Below are positions 1 to 8,557 of a stretch of 64,000 nucleotides of DNA, in pieces. The notes beneath the pieces are model-generated. The model was not told the origin of the DNA. It made no database searches and saw nothing but the letters and a program-made list of their open reading frames with translations. Every line of letters starts with the position of its first letter. The first letter of the stretch is position 1. Both the position numbers and the translations under genes were made by a program. This stretch comes from Lacisediminimonas profundi (GTDB lineage: Bacteria > Pseudomonadota > Gammaproteobacteria > Burkholderiales > Burkholderiaceae_D), in assembly GCF_008831265.1 (NCBI RefSeq), contig NZ_VTTH01000006.1:62001-126000 (forward strand), read 5' to 3'.

Positions 1-432
1 CAGCCGGTGGACCTCGATTCGCTGCTCGACAGCGTATGCAGCGACGCCGCCGACGCCGGCGAAGACGTGCAACTGGAAGGGCAAAGCCGGATGTCGGTGC
101 AGGCGCGGCCAACGGCATTGCGCCGGTGCCTGACCAACCTGGTGGATAACGCGGTGAAGTACGGCGGCCATGCCCGCGTGCAGGTCGAGGCGCGCGGCAG
201 GCAGGCGCTGATACGCGTGTCCGATGGCGGGCCGGGCATACCCGAAGACCAGCAGGCCAGGGTGTTCGAACCGTTCTACCGGCTGGAGAACTCACGCTCG
301 CGCGAGTCAGGCGGGACCGGGTTGGGGCTGACGATTGCGCGCAATATCGTTGAACAGCATGGCGGGACGATCAAGCTGGCCAACCGGGCGGAGGGCGGGT
401 TGGAGGTGACGGTGGTTTTGCCGGGGAAGTGA
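1..432 (+). CDS. Sensor histidine kinase, C-terminal ATPase part (5' end outside window)
   Basis: The reading frame is open from base 1 to a TGA at 430-432 and gives 143 residues of a protein whose start lies left of the window. It is the GHKL ATP-binding domain of a two-component sensor kinase. The N box NLVDNAVKYGG is near residues 46-56, the G1 box SDGGPGIP near 74-81, and the G2 box GTGLGL about 30 residues later, before the terminal LPGK. The phospho-accepting His, HAMP, membrane and sensor regions are not visible, so the signal cannot be inferred. By family, this domain binds ATP and phosphorylates the kinase's own dimerization-domain His, which then passes phosphate to a response regulator. 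The regulator gene is not in the window and is probably upstream. Confidence 0.93.
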   Translation, partial: QPVDLDSLLDSVCSDAADAGEDVQLEGQSRMSVQARPTALRRCLTNLVDNAVKYGGHARVQVEARGRQALIRVSDGGPGIPEDQQARVFEPFYRLENSRSRESGGTGLGLTIARNIVEQHGGTIKLANRAEGGLEVTVVLPGK

Positions 433-479
433 ACGTGTGATTCGCGCAGCGAGAGCGCCAACGGCCGATCGACTTTGTA

Positions 480-506
480 GCTCCCTCCCTTTCAAGGGGA
501 GGGAGC
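480..506. other. GC-rich stem-loop downstream of the histidine kinase
   Basis: GCTCCCTCCC at 480-489 is perfectly complementary to GGGAGGGAGC at 497-506, giving a 10-bp stem and a 7-nt loop. It lies between the convergent kinase and WxxGxW genes and could block transcription. No T-run follows on either strand, so it is not a canonical intrinsic terminator. It may instead be a dispersed intergenic palindrome. Confidence 0.5.
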
Positions 507-557
507 GTTCATGGCGTGCGCAGGTTCACGCTTCGCGCGACCTGCACACACGAACAA

Positions 558-923
558 TCAGCAATTCCCCTTCTTCGCCTGTCCCGGCGGGCATCCGTGC
601 GGGTGTGGCTTCTTCTGCTTCCATTTCCCGTTCTTCAGCCGCCAGCCGTTGTCAGCCTGCTCCCACATCGGCGGTTCGTAAAAGTAACCGGCGCGCGCTG
701 TTTCCCAATGGCCGGGGACCCAGACATGCCGGTAGCCATCCCAGTTCCAGAAGCCCGGAACCCATATGTGCCCGTGCCGCGGCGCAGGTACCGATTCCAC
801 CTGCACCGGAGGCGGCGGAACCGCGATGACGATGTTGATGCCGACTTGGGGCGATGCCAATGCCGGCAAGGCACAGCAACCAGCCAGCGCGACGGAAAGT
901 AGCAGGTGCTTCGCAGCGTTCAT
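558..923 (-). CDS. WxxGxW-repeat periplasmic protein
   Basis: This 121-residue protein starts with MNAAKHLLLSV and has a signal peptide of about 23 residues ending ALPALA. The start at 923 is preceded by AAGGAC at a good distance; a longer in-frame reading upstream lacks these signals. The mature part is Pro-rich (VPPPPVQ) and then has two WxxGxW units, WVPGFW and WVPGHW, about 14 residues apart. This matches the small YxWxxGxW-repeat proteins common in Burkholderiales, which are exported and of unknown function. The C-terminus is basic (KWKQKK) and ends with two Cys residues that could form a disulfide. It appears monocistronic. An envelope or metal-related role would be a guess. Confidence 0.8.
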   Translation of the reverse strand: MNAAKHLLLSVALAGCCALPALASPQVGINIVIAVPPPPVQVESVPAPRHGHIWVPGFWNWDGYRHVWVPGHWETARAGYFYEPPMWEQADNGWRLKNGKWKQKKPHPHGCPPGQAKKGNC

Positions 924-1068
924 ACGGATGTCCTTTTGATCTGGATTCACGCTTCCGACTATACGCAGCCGCCAGCCAGGAACAATCAAAGATGCAATCC
1001 GTTACAGGCGCTGGAAAATGCGGCTGCATTGGCGGCCGGCGGCGAATGCCGCGCGGCCGCGGTCATGC

Positions 1069-2676
1069 TTACATGCCGACCGGATAACCATCCTTGCGGT
1101 GATCCGATGCAGCGATGTAGCCATTGGCGCTTTTCAGGGCGAGTTGGGCGCAGCCGAACTCGGTGTCGAAACGCTGCGCGACCTTCACCGTATGTCCCAT
1201 TGCCGTCAGCCCGTCGATCACGTCGCGCGGGAAATTCCATTCGACGGCGACGGTGCTGTTGTCGTCCATCACACGCCAGCGCGGAGCGTCGCTGACCGCC
1301 TGCGGGTTCTGGCCGAAATCAGCGATGCGCGACGTCACCTGCACATGGCCCTGCGCCTGCATCGAACCGCCCATCACGCCGAAGCTCATCAGCGGCGCAC
1401 CACCCCGGCTCAGGAAGCCGGGGATGATGGTATGGAACGGACGCTTGCCCGGGGCAACCTGGTTCGGATGGCCCGGCTTGAGCGAGAAGCCCCAGCCGCG
1501 GTTATGCAGCGCGATGCCAGTGTCCGGCACCACGACGCCCGAGCCGAAGCCCTTGAAGTTGGACTGGATGAAGGAGATCATCATGCCGTTCTCATCCGCA
1601 GCGGTCATGTAGACCGTGCCGCCGCCATGCGGATTGCCGGCACGCGCTGGCGACGCCCGCTTGCGGTCGATCAGGGCTGCGCGGCGCGCCAGGTAGCCAC
1701 GGTCGAGCAAGTCGGCCGCAGTGACCGTCTTCATCGCATCTTCGTCGGCAACATATTCCGCCATGTCGGCGAACGCCATCTTCATCGCCTCGATCTGCAG
1801 ATGGGTCGTCTCCAGCGTATCGCGCCCGGCGGCGCCGAGGTCGAAGTTGTCCAGCATGCCCAGCGCCATCAGCGCGCCGATGCCCTGCCCGCTCGGCCCG
1901 ATTTCATGCAGCGTGACGTCGCGGTACTGCATCGAGATCGGGGTGACCCAGTCTGCCTTGTGCGCAGCCAGATCCTGCTCGTCGATCGCGCCGCCGGTGT
2001 TGCGCGCATGTTGGGCGATGGCCTGCGCCAGTTCACCGTGGTAGAAATCATCGCCGCCAGACTGCGCGATGCGTTCCAGCGTGCGCGCCTGCCCCGGGCA
2101 GATGAAACGTTCGCCAGGCAGCGGCGCGCGGCCGCCGGGAGCAAAGGCTTCACGGTAGCCCGGCTGGTTGATCATTTCTCCGATCTGCGCCTGCCATTGC
2201 CGGTGCACGGTGGGCGACACCATGTAGCCGCCGCGTGCATAGCGCAACGCCGGTTCGAACAGCTCGGCGAAAGGCAGCTTGCCGAAGCGGTCCGACAGCG
2301 CCCGCCAGGCTGACACCGTGCCGGGCACCGTCACCGAGTCCCAGCCGCGCAGCGGCACGGCATCGCGTCCCGCGAAATACTCGGGCGTCCACTTGCGCGG
2401 CGCGCGGCCGGACGCGTTCAGGCCGTGCATCTCCTTGCCGTCCCAGATGATGGCAAAGGCGTCGCCACCGATGCCGTTCATGCAGGGTTCGACCACGGAC
2501 AGGGTGATCGCGGTGGCCAGCGCCGCATCCACCGCATTGCCGCCGCGGGCAAACATCTGCAGGCCTGCCGCAGACGCCAGCGGCTGCGAGGTGCTGACGA
2601 CGTTGCCAGCCATTAGCGGAAAACGCTGCGATTGGTAGGGATAATCCAGCAGCGAATCGGGGTGATCTGGTTGCAT
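1069..2676 (-). CDS. ggt: Gamma-glutamyltransferase family protein
   Basis: A 535-residue Ntn-hydrolase of the gamma-glutamyltransferase (GGT) family, which autoprocesses into large and small subunits and cleaves or transfers gamma-glutamyl groups. The N-terminal family motif ARGGNAVDAA is near residues 43-52, and the putative processing site and nucleophile is Thr about 354 in GGTVYMTAAD. Downstream come the small-subunit motifs FGSGVVVPDTG and the PGKRPFHTI segment. The start at 2676 follows AAGGAACAAG; eight further upstream codons lack a ribosome site. There is no signal peptide, unlike periplasmic GGTs, so it is probably a cytoplasmic amidohydrolase or acylase relative. It lies just downstream of a Bug binding protein on the same strand, which suggests that one imported organic acid or amide serves both. 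The substrate is unknown. Confidence 0.88.
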   Translation of the reverse strand: MQPDHPDSLLDYPYQSQRFPLMAGNVVSTSQPLASAAGLQMFARGGNAVDAALATAITLSVVEPCMNGIGGDAFAIIWDGKEMHGLNASGRAPRKWTPEYFAGRDAVPLRGWDSVTVPGTVSAWRALSDRFGKLPFAELFEPALRYARGGYMVSPTVHRQWQAQIGEMINQPGYREAFAPGGRAPLPGERFICPGQARTLERIAQSGGDDFYHGELAQAIAQHARNTGGAIDEQDLAAHKADWVTPISMQYRDVTLHEIGPSGQGIGALMALGMLDNFDLGAAGRDTLETTHLQIEAMKMAFADMAEYVADEDAMKTVTAADLLDRGYLARRAALIDRKRASPARAGNPHGGGTVYMTAADENGMMISFIQSNFKGFGSGVVVPDTGIALHNRGWGFSLKPGHPNQVAPGKRPFHTIIPGFLSRGGAPLMSFGVMGGSMQAQGHVQVTSRIADFGQNPQAVSDAPRWRVMDDNSTVAVEWNFPRDVIDGLTAMGHTVKVAQRFDTEFGCAQLALKSANGYIAASDHRKDGYPVGM

Positions 2677-2738
2677 CTTGTTCCTTGTGTCTCTAAGCAA
2701 TCTTTAAATCTGAATCAGTCTTTTGATCGATTGTCGGA

Positions 2739-3734
2739 TCAATCGAGTTTTACTTTGGCGGTTTCAACGACTTTGGCCCAGGTGTTGAACTCGCTGTCGA
2801 GCTGTTTGCCGAATTCATCCGGCGCGCTGTATCGCAGCTCCACGCCCTTGGCTTCCAGCGACTGGCGTACCGAAGGCGTGTTGATTGCCGCTTCGACTGC
2901 CTTGGCCAGCGCATTCACGATTGCCGGCGGGGTCCCCTTTGGTGCCACCAGACCGAACAGGTTTTCAGCAGCGAAGCCCGGCACGCCGCTTTCCTGCACA
3001 GTCGGCACATTCGGCAGGCTGTTCGCGCGCCGGCTCGACGCCACCGCCAGCACCTTGAGCTTGCCGGCCTTCACCAGCGGCATGGAGCCGGGAATGGAGT
3101 CGAACATCATCGCCGAGCTGCCGGAAATCAGTTCCGGCAAGGCCTGCGAACTGCCCTTGTAGGGCACATGCACGACGTCGACGCCGGTCTTCATCTTGAA
3201 CAACTCGGATTCCAGATGCGACAGCGTGCCCGGACCCTGGGACGCAAAATTGTATTTGCCAGGCGATGCCTTCAGGAAGCCTACCAGCTGGGAAACGGTG
3301 GTGGCTGGCGTCGAATTCGGCACCACCAGGATGTGCGGCACCGTGCCAACACCCGCCACCGGCGTGAAGCTCTTGATCAGGTGGCCGGGCTGGGGCGAGT
3401 AGGCCGCCGCCGCGATGGCCGCATTGGTCACCGCTGCCATGTAGATGGTGTAGCCGTCCGGTGCTGCCTTGGCCGCCAGGTTCAGGCCGATATTGCCGCC
3501 CGCACCGGGACGGTTCTCCACCACCACGGTCTGGCCCAGGGTCTCGCTCATCTTCTGGCCGATTGCGCGCGCCAGGATGTCGGTCGCGCCGGCTGGCGGG
3601 AAGGACAGGATCATCTGGATCGGGCGATCCGGCCAGGCGGCCTGCGCCGGGACTGCGCACAGGGAGGCAGCAGCAATGGCGAGTGCGCCAAACAGCTGGC
3701 GGGACGAGAGCGGGACGCGGATGTCTTTTTTCAT
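2739..3734 (-). CDS. Bug-type tripartite tricarboxylate transporter substrate-binding protein
   Basis: A 331-residue periplasmic binding protein of the Bug/TctC family. The signal peptide occupies about residues 1-32 and ends VPAQA, followed by the hallmark start WPDRPIQMILSFPPAGATD. Further family motifs are VVVENRPGAGGNIG and the later VHVPYKGSSQALPEL. Family members bind carboxylates, with an Asp in the first motif region contacting the ligand, and deliver them to TctA/TctB membrane subunits. None is encoded here, so this is an orphan receptor, as is usual in Burkholderiales. It is 62 nt upstream of the GGT homologue on the same strand, and the two probably form an operon. Ligand unknown. 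Confidence 0.92.
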   Translation of the reverse strand: MKKDIRVPLSSRQLFGALAIAAASLCAVPAQAAWPDRPIQMILSFPPAGATDILARAIGQKMSETLGQTVVVENRPGAGGNIGLNLAAKAAPDGYTIYMAAVTNAAIAAAAYSPQPGHLIKSFTPVAGVGTVPHILVVPNSTPATTVSQLVGFLKASPGKYNFASQGPGTLSHLESELFKMKTGVDVVHVPYKGSSQALPELISGSSAMMFDSIPGSMPLVKAGKLKVLAVASSRRANSLPNVPTVQESGVPGFAAENLFGLVAPKGTPPAIVNALAKAVEAAINTPSVRQSLEAKGVELRYSAPDEFGKQLDSEFNTWAKVVETAKVKLD

Positions 3735-3953
3735 CAGTAACTTTCAGTGAAGTTGAATCGGTGACGATACCAGTACGAGATTTTTGCACGGATCAGTGAT
3801 TTGCGCCTCTTGCGGCACATATTTGCGGCCGGCGACTGCAGCACCAGGATGGCAGCAAGCAGGGACAGCAAGAGGCAAGGAAGATTCGAGCAAGAAGCGG
3901 GCCCGAACCCCAGCAGCAAGTGCACAGGAGGTTCGGAACGGGCGCCGCAGACG

Positions 3954-3986
3954 AAAAAAAGGGGGGATCGACCGATCCCCCCTTTT
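3954..3986 (-). terminator. Intrinsic terminator for the DUF4148 gene (possibly bidirectional)
   Basis: GGGGGGATCG at 3961-3970 pairs with CGATCCCCCC at 3973-3982, a 10-bp stem with a 2-nt loop (in practice a tetraloop or larger). Seven A residues precede it at 3954-3960, which read as a U7 tract on the minus strand. This is the expected form of a Rho-independent terminator for the DUF4148 gene ending at 4033. The TTTT after 3982 would give weaker function in the other direction. Confidence 0.85.
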
Positions 3987-4032
3987 CCTTCACGCCGAGC
4001 ACACTGGGTAAGTGCGCCCCATCAGCCCGGGC

Positions 4033-4479
4033 TTAGTGGGCCCTGACCGCAGGCTTGCCTGCATATTGCTGAGGGAACAATTCCTTGTCGGTCAAGCCGC
4101 TGTCGGTTGAACGCAACTCGCCCGCCGCCTTGGCGTTACGGTACTCCTTCATCACTTCCGCCCGGGTCACCGTCGACGTCGATGCCGGGGCTGCCTCCGA
4201 TCCCGGGTACAACTGGGACAGCGGCAGGTTCATGTCATTTGCCGAAAACGCGCCAGCCTGATGCGCCTTTTGAAAAGCCAGGACTTCGGTCCGGGCTTCG
4301 ATGCGGGTTTTGGCGGAAGTTGCTGTCACTTCGGCCGGACCGCCGTAGAGTTGGGACGAAGGCAAGCTCATGTCGTTGCTGGAAAATTGGCCTGCAGTGA
4401 CCGCGGCCGGCGCGGCCTGGGCGAAACCTGCTGCAGCGAGCGCGAGTGCGACCAGTGTTTTTGCGATATTGCGGTTCAT
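4033..4479 (-). CDS. DUF4148 exported protein with three internal repeats
   Basis: A 148-residue exported protein. The signal peptide MNRNIAKTLVALALAAAGFAQA is followed by a DUF4148-type mature domain, a small-protein family common in Burkholderiales with no known biochemical function. The mature part holds three related units. Residues 29-45 contain AGQFSSNDMSLPSSQLY, residues 75-92 contain AGAFSANDMNLPLSQLY, and residues 119-136 contain the diverged AGELRSTDSGLTDKELF. The last two units are preceded by a basic or coiled helix (TRIEARTEVLAFQKAH, TRAEVMKEYRNAKA). The gene is monocistronic, followed by a strong terminator, and divergent from a LysR regulator starting at 4623. Confidence 0.82.
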   Translation of the reverse strand: MNRNIAKTLVALALAAAGFAQAAPAAVTAGQFSSNDMSLPSSQLYGGPAEVTATSAKTRIEARTEVLAFQKAHQAGAFSANDMNLPLSQLYPGSEAAPASTSTVTRAEVMKEYRNAKAAGELRSTDSGLTDKELFPQQYAGKPAVRAH

Positions 4480-4622
4480 GATTTTCCTTTCGGGGGAATG
4501 GCAGCCGGCCGGTATGGCCTGTTCAACGACTTGTTGTGGCTGCTCGATGGATGTAGTCTATTCATTCGACCTGCAATGAAAAATGCCGAAAACAGCAATG
4601 AATAATTTCTGAAAGAGAAATA

Positions 4623-5585
4623 ATGGATCGCCTTCTTTCAATGCGCACGTTCACCCGGGTAGTCGATGCGGGCAGCTTTGCCGGCGCGGCGCGCGAGCTG
4701 GATCTGAACCAGGCCGTCGTCACCCGCCTGGTGGCCGACCTGGAACAGCATCTCGGCGCGCGGCTGCTGCAGCGGACCACCCGGTCGATGAGTCTCACCG
4801 AGGCCGGCGCCGCCTACCTGACTCGTTGCAGGGCGATCCTGGAACAAGTGGAAGCGGCCGAACTGGCCGTGTGTCAAGGCCAGGAGCAGCCCGCCGGGCG
4901 GGTACGGATCGCCCTGCCCATGCTGTTCGGCACCGACGTAATGCCGGAGCGTCTGAAGGATTTCCGGCAGCGGTATCCGAAGATCGTGCTCGACGTCACC
5001 CTGCTCGACCGTCCGATCGACCTGGTCAATGAAGGATTCGACCTTGCCGTCGTGACGTCGCTGCACGGGCCGGGCAGTGGATCGATTGTTTCCCGCCCGA
5101 TGTTCGACATGCCCTTCTCCTTGTGCGCGTCACCCGACTACCTGGCCCGGCACCCGGCCCCGAAGACGCCTGCCGAACTGGCCGGGCACGCCTGTGTCGG
5201 CATCTTCCACAGCGTAGTGGGCGAGCAATGGTCACTGTCGGCAAAGGATGGTACGCAGGCAACGGTGCCGGTCGACATCGTGTTGTGGGCAGGGGACATG
5301 CGGCTGATGCGGGAATCGGTGCGCAGCGGCATAGGAATCGGCGTCCTGTCATGCCGGGCGATCGCAACCGACCAGTTGGCTGGCTTGCTGGTTCCGGTGC
5401 TGCCAGAATGGCGGATTGGCTCATTGTCGCTGTCGCTGACCTATCCCGGACGCGAGTTCATCCCCGCCCGGGTGCGAGCCGTGATCGACTTCATCCTCGA
5501 AGAATCCGACCGGGCCGCGCCCGCCGGCCAGCGCCGGCGCCCGAAGGATTCAATCACAAAAAGTCACAAGTCTATGAACCAATGA
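4623..5585 (+). CDS. LysR-family transcriptional regulator
   Basis: A 320-residue LysR-type regulator. The winged helix-turn-helix occupies about residues 1-60 ([19 protein letters not shown], then the recognition-helix stretch [19 protein letters not shown]). It is followed by the linker helix and a periplasmic-binding-like effector domain. Such proteins bind DNA as tetramers and usually activate a neighbouring gene when a small ligand is bound. The flanking genes are a divergent DUF4148 gene (144 nt away) and malate synthase G, which starts 70 nt downstream on the same strand. Control of malate synthase or glyoxylate metabolism is plausible but unproven. The C-terminal tail is basic and of low complexity (GQRRRPKDS). 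Confidence 0.93.
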   Translation: MDRLLSMRTFTRVVDAGSFAGAARELDLNQAVVTRLVADLEQHLGARLLQRTTRSMSLTEAGAAYLTRCRAILEQVEAAELAVCQGQEQPAGRVRIALPMLFGTDVMPERLKDFRQRYPKIVLDVTLLDRPIDLVNEGFDLAVVTSLHGPGSGSIVSRPMFDMPFSLCASPDYLARHPAPKTPAELAGHACVGIFHSVVGEQWSLSAKDGTQATVPVDIVLWAGDMRLMRESVRSGIGIGVLSCRAIATDQLAGLLVPVLPEWRIGSLSLSLTYPGREFIPARVRAVIDFILEESDRAAPAGQRRRPKDSITKSHKSMNQ

Positions 5586-5655
5586 CAGCTCTGTTTTGTG
5601 CGCTGCATCGTTTATAGTTGCAGCCAGTTCAGCATCCAGAAAAAGAGGACCCGAG

Positions 5656-7896
5656 ATGACCGACCGCACTGCACGCACCCAATGTCACCGCCTTCAGGTA
5701 GCGACCAATTTGTACCGCTTCATCGAGGATCGGGTGCTGCCCGGCACCGGCGTCTCCAGCGATACATTCTGGCAAGGTTTTGATGCGATCGCACATGACC
5801 TGTCACCCAAAAATGCTGCACTGCTCGCAGAGCGCGACCGCTTGCAGTCCGAGCTCGACAAATGGCATGCTGCCAACCCGGGGCCGATCCGCGATGTGAA
5901 AGCCTACCGCGCCTTCCTGGAGTCGGTCGGTTACCTGGTGCCGATGCCGGCACAGGCCAAAATCACCACCACCAACGTCGATGCCGAACTGGCACTGCAG
6001 GCGGGTCCGCAACTGGTGGTGCCGATCCTGAACGCACGCTACGCGCTCAATGCAGCCAATGCACGCTGGGGTTCGCTGTATGACGCGCTGTATGGCACCG
6101 ATGCGATCTCCGAAGCCGATGGTGCCGGCAGGACCGCGCCGGACGGCAGCGGCTACAACCAGGCGCGCGGCGCAAAAGTGATCGCCTACGCCCGCAACTT
6201 CCTCGACCAGGCAGCACCGCTGGCCCAGGGTTCGCACGCCGATGCGGCTGCTTACACGGTGGTGGGGGGCAAGCTGGCCGTGTCGCTGCAGAACGGCGGC
6301 GGCACCAGCCTGAAGGACGAGAGCAAGTTCGTCGGCTACCAGGGCGATGCCGCATCGCCCTCCTCGGTCCTGTTGTGCAACAACGGCCTGCACATCGACA
6401 TGCAGATCGACCGCAGCACCCGCATCGGCAAACAGGACGCCGCCGGCGTGTCCGATGTCGTGATCGAGTCGGCGCTGTCGACCATCCTCGACCTGGAAGA
6501 CTCCATCGCCGCAGTAGACGCCAACGACAAGGTGCTGGCCTATGAAAACTGGCTCGGCATCCTGCAGGCCACGCTGACCGAAAGCGTGACCAAGGGCGAC
6601 AAGACCTTCACCCGCAGCCTGAACGGCGACCGCAAGTACACAGCGGCAGCCGGCGCGACCGATGCCAAGGATGGCATCGTCACGCTGCACGGGCGCTCGC
6701 TGCTGTTCCTGCGCAATGTCGGCCACCTGATGAGCAACCCCACCGTGTTGCTCGAAAACGGCACGGAAATTCCGGAAGGCATACTCGACGCCATCGTCAC
6801 GGTGACCATCGCCGTGCACGACCTCAAGCGCCGCCAGGGCCAGGAAATCGGCAACTCGCGCAGCGGTTCGATCTATATCGTCAAGCCCAAGATGCATGGC
6901 CCGGCCGAGGCTGCCTTCGCCAGCGAGATGTTCGGCCGCGTCGAAGCCTTGCTCGGCCTGCCTGCCAACACGGTCAAGCTCGGCATCATGGATGAAGAGC
7001 GGCGCACCAGCGTCAACCTGAAAGCCTGTATCGCCGAAGCGCTGCCACGGGTCGCCTTCATCAACACCGGCTTCCTCGACCGCACCGGCGACGAGATGCA
7101 CACCGCCATGCGCGCCGGCCCCATGTTCCGCAAGGGCGACATGAAGACCAGCACCTGGCTGACTGCCTACGAGCGCAACAATGTGCTGGTTGGCCTGGCC
7201 TGCGGTTTGCGCGGCAAGGCGCAGATCGGCAAGGGCATGTGGGCCATGCCGGATCTGATGGCGGCAATGCTGGAACAGAAAATCGTGCATCCGAAGGCCG
7301 GCGCCAACACGGCGTGGGTTCCCTCGCCCACCGCGGCCACGCTGCATGCGCTGCACTACCACCAGGTCAACGTCGCCGAGATCCAGAAGGAAATGGAAAA
7401 AACCGTCACCGACGCCGGGATCGATCGCCTGCTGGACGACCTGCTGCAGATTCCTGTCGTGCCGGAAGCGAAATGGTCGGCCGCCGAGATCCAGCAGGAG
7501 CTCGACAACAACTGCCAAGGCATCCTCGGCTACGTGGTGCGCTGGATTGACCAGGGCGTGGGCTGCTCGAAGGTGCCGGACATTCATAACGTCGGCCTGA
7601 TGGAAGACCGCGCCACGCTGCGCATCTCCAGCCAGCATATTGCCAACTGGCTGCTGCATGGCGTCGTGTCGGAAGCACAGGTGCACGAGACACTGCAACG
7701 CATGGCTGCAGTGGTGGACGGCCAGAACCAGGGCGACCCCCTGTACCAGCCGATGGCGCCGGCTTTCGAAGCATCCTTTGCCTATCGCGCCGCACGCGAC
7801 CTGATCCTGAAGGGACTGGAACAACCCAGCGGCTATACCGAGCCATTGCTGCATGGTTGGCGCCTGAAGCTGAAGGAAGCGCACGGCATCGCCTGA
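5656..7896 (+). CDS. glcB: Malate synthase G
   Basis: A 746-residue malate synthase of the G isoform, close to the roughly 725 residues usual for this family. It condenses glyoxylate with acetyl-CoA to give malate and CoA in the cytoplasm and lets cells use glycolate, glyoxylate and C2 compounds. Diagnostic segments include [23 protein letters not shown] early, the acidic [19 protein letters not shown] region that supplies Mg and acid-base residues, and [15 protein letters not shown]. Later segments are the [27 protein letters not shown] stretch and the C-terminal WLLHGVVSE. The start at 5656 follows AAAGAGGAC at the right distance; the twenty in-frame codons upstream are not translated-looking. 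The LysR gene upstream is on the same strand, and the next gene is convergent. Confidence 0.96.
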   Translation: MTDRTARTQCHRLQVATNLYRFIEDRVLPGTGVSSDTFWQGFDAIAHDLSPKNAALLAERDRLQSELDKWHAANPGPIRDVKAYRAFLESVGYLVPMPAQAKITTTNVDAELALQAGPQLVVPILNARYALNAANARWGSLYDALYGTDAISEADGAGRTAPDGSGYNQARGAKVIAYARNFLDQAAPLAQGSHADAAAYTVVGGKLAVSLQNGGGTSLKDESKFVGYQGDAASPSSVLLCNNGLHIDMQIDRSTRIGKQDAAGVSDVVIESALSTILDLEDSIAAVDANDKVLAYENWLGILQATLTESVTKGDKTFTRSLNGDRKYTAAAGATDAKDGIVTLHGRSLLFLRNVGHLMSNPTVLLENGTEIPEGILDAIVTVTIAVHDLKRRQGQEIGNSRSGSIYIVKPKMHGPAEAAFASEMFGRVEALLGLPANTVKLGIMDEERRTSVNLKACIAEALPRVAFINTGFLDRTGDEMHTAMRAGPMFRKGDMKTSTWLTAYERNNVLVGLACGLRGKAQIGKGMWAMPDLMAAMLEQKIVHPKAGANTAWVPSPTAATLHALHYHQVNVAEIQKEMEKTVTDAGIDRLLDDLLQIPVVPEAKWSAAEIQQELDNNCQGILGYVVRWIDQGVGCSKVPDIHNVGLMEDRATLRISSQHIANWLLHGVVSEAQVHETLQRMAAVVDGQNQGDPLYQPMAPAFEASFAYRAARDLILKGLEQPSGYTEPLLHGWRLKLKEAHGIA

Positions 7897-7906
7897 TGCA
7901 AGGCTG

Positions 7907-7934
7907 GCCAGCCGGTCACCATGCTCCGGCTGGC
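7907..7934. other. Stem-loop between convergent glcB and the TPR gene
   Basis: GCCAGCCGG at 7907-7915 is complementary to CCGGCTGGC at 7926-7934, a 9-bp GC-rich stem with a 10-nt loop. It lies in the 64-nt gap between two convergent genes and is the likely shared transcription stop. Only a short mixed A/T stretch follows, so it is not a classical U-tract terminator. Confidence 0.45.
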
Positions 7935-7960
7935 TGGTCCGTGAAAACCGGCTTGCCGTA

Positions 7961-8557
7961 TCAGTGCATCCCTTCACCCCGCCGGTAGGCCGACAGCCAC
8001 AGGCTGCCCTCGCCGGGCGCTTGCGCCGCGTCCTTGTCCTCGTCCTTGTCCTCGTCCTTGTCCTCGTCCCCGTCGTCGTCCGGGAGCATGTCGAGGATGC
8101 GCCGCATGTCGGTGTTCAGGGCCGGGTTTTCCACGTTGAGCGCCATCCCCTGCTCCATCGCGGCTCGACAGGCGAGGAAGCGGTCGTGCATCAGATGCTG
8201 CAGCCCCAGCGCAAAATGGCGCAGGGGCTCGCCTTCGTCCATTGCGATGAGCGGCGACAGCGTGCTGCTAGCCTGCTCGACGCGCGCTGCGCATAAATAC
8301 AGCAGACCCAGTTGCAAGCGGGCGGAGTGCAGGCCGGGCGCGACGATCAATGCCTGTTCCATCCCTTGCGCGGCGCGATCGTACAGTCCGATCCGGGCAT
8401 GCTCGCCAGCCAGCAGGTAGAGCAGCTGGCCGTCCGGCGGCGCCTTGGCAATCGCACGCTTCAGATACAGGATCGCCTGTTCGGGCTGTTCGTTGCTGAT
8501 GGCCTGGATGGCCAGGTATTTCAGTTCTTCGGCATCGAGGTCAATGTCGGGATTCAT
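7961..8557 (-). CDS. Last operon gene: TPR protein with acidic repeat tail
   Basis: A 198-residue protein with tetratricopeptide-like helical pairs over about residues 8-140 (LKYLAIQAISNEQPEQAILYL; AILYLKRAIAKAPPD; YDRAAQGMEQALIVAPG). An acidic low-complexity stretch of DEDK units near residues 160-178 precedes a short tail ending RRGEGMH. It has no signal peptide or membrane segment, so it should be cytoplasmic. It overlaps the preceding TPR gene by ATGA and is the final gene of the 21-kb flagellar-type operon. TPR proteins often serve type III systems as chaperones or assembly platforms. A role in substrate handling or at the base of this apparatus is inferred from position only. I do not recognise a named family. 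Confidence 0.8.
   Translation of the reverse strand: MNPDIDLDAEELKYLAIQAISNEQPEQAILYLKRAIAKAPPDGQLLYLLAGEHARIGLYDRAAQGMEQALIVAPGLHSARLQLGLLYLCAARVEQASSTLSPLIAMDEGEPLRHFALGLQHLMHDRFLACRAAMEQGMALNVENPALNTDMRRILDMLPDDDGDEDKDEDKDEDKDAAQAPGEGSLWLSAYRRGEGMH
8031..8066. repeat. Three tandem 12-bp units coding the DEDK tail
   Basis: TCCTTGTCCTCG occurs three times head to tail (8031-8042, 8043-8054, 8055-8066) and then decays into TCCCCGTCGTCG. On the minus strand each unit encodes Glu-Asp-Lys-Asp. The unit length is a multiple of three, so copy-number change would alter tail length without a frameshift. Confidence 0.9.

Noticed and set aside
480-506. A Rho-independent terminator after the histidine kinase
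   Set aside because: The stem is strong but no T-run follows on either strand, so it is reported only as a stem-loop.
5803-7977. A 724-codon minus-strand open frame opposite malate synthase G
   Set aside because: It is a composition-driven shadow: His/Gly/Val-rich with no domain, while the plus-strand frame encodes an intact, recognisable enzyme.
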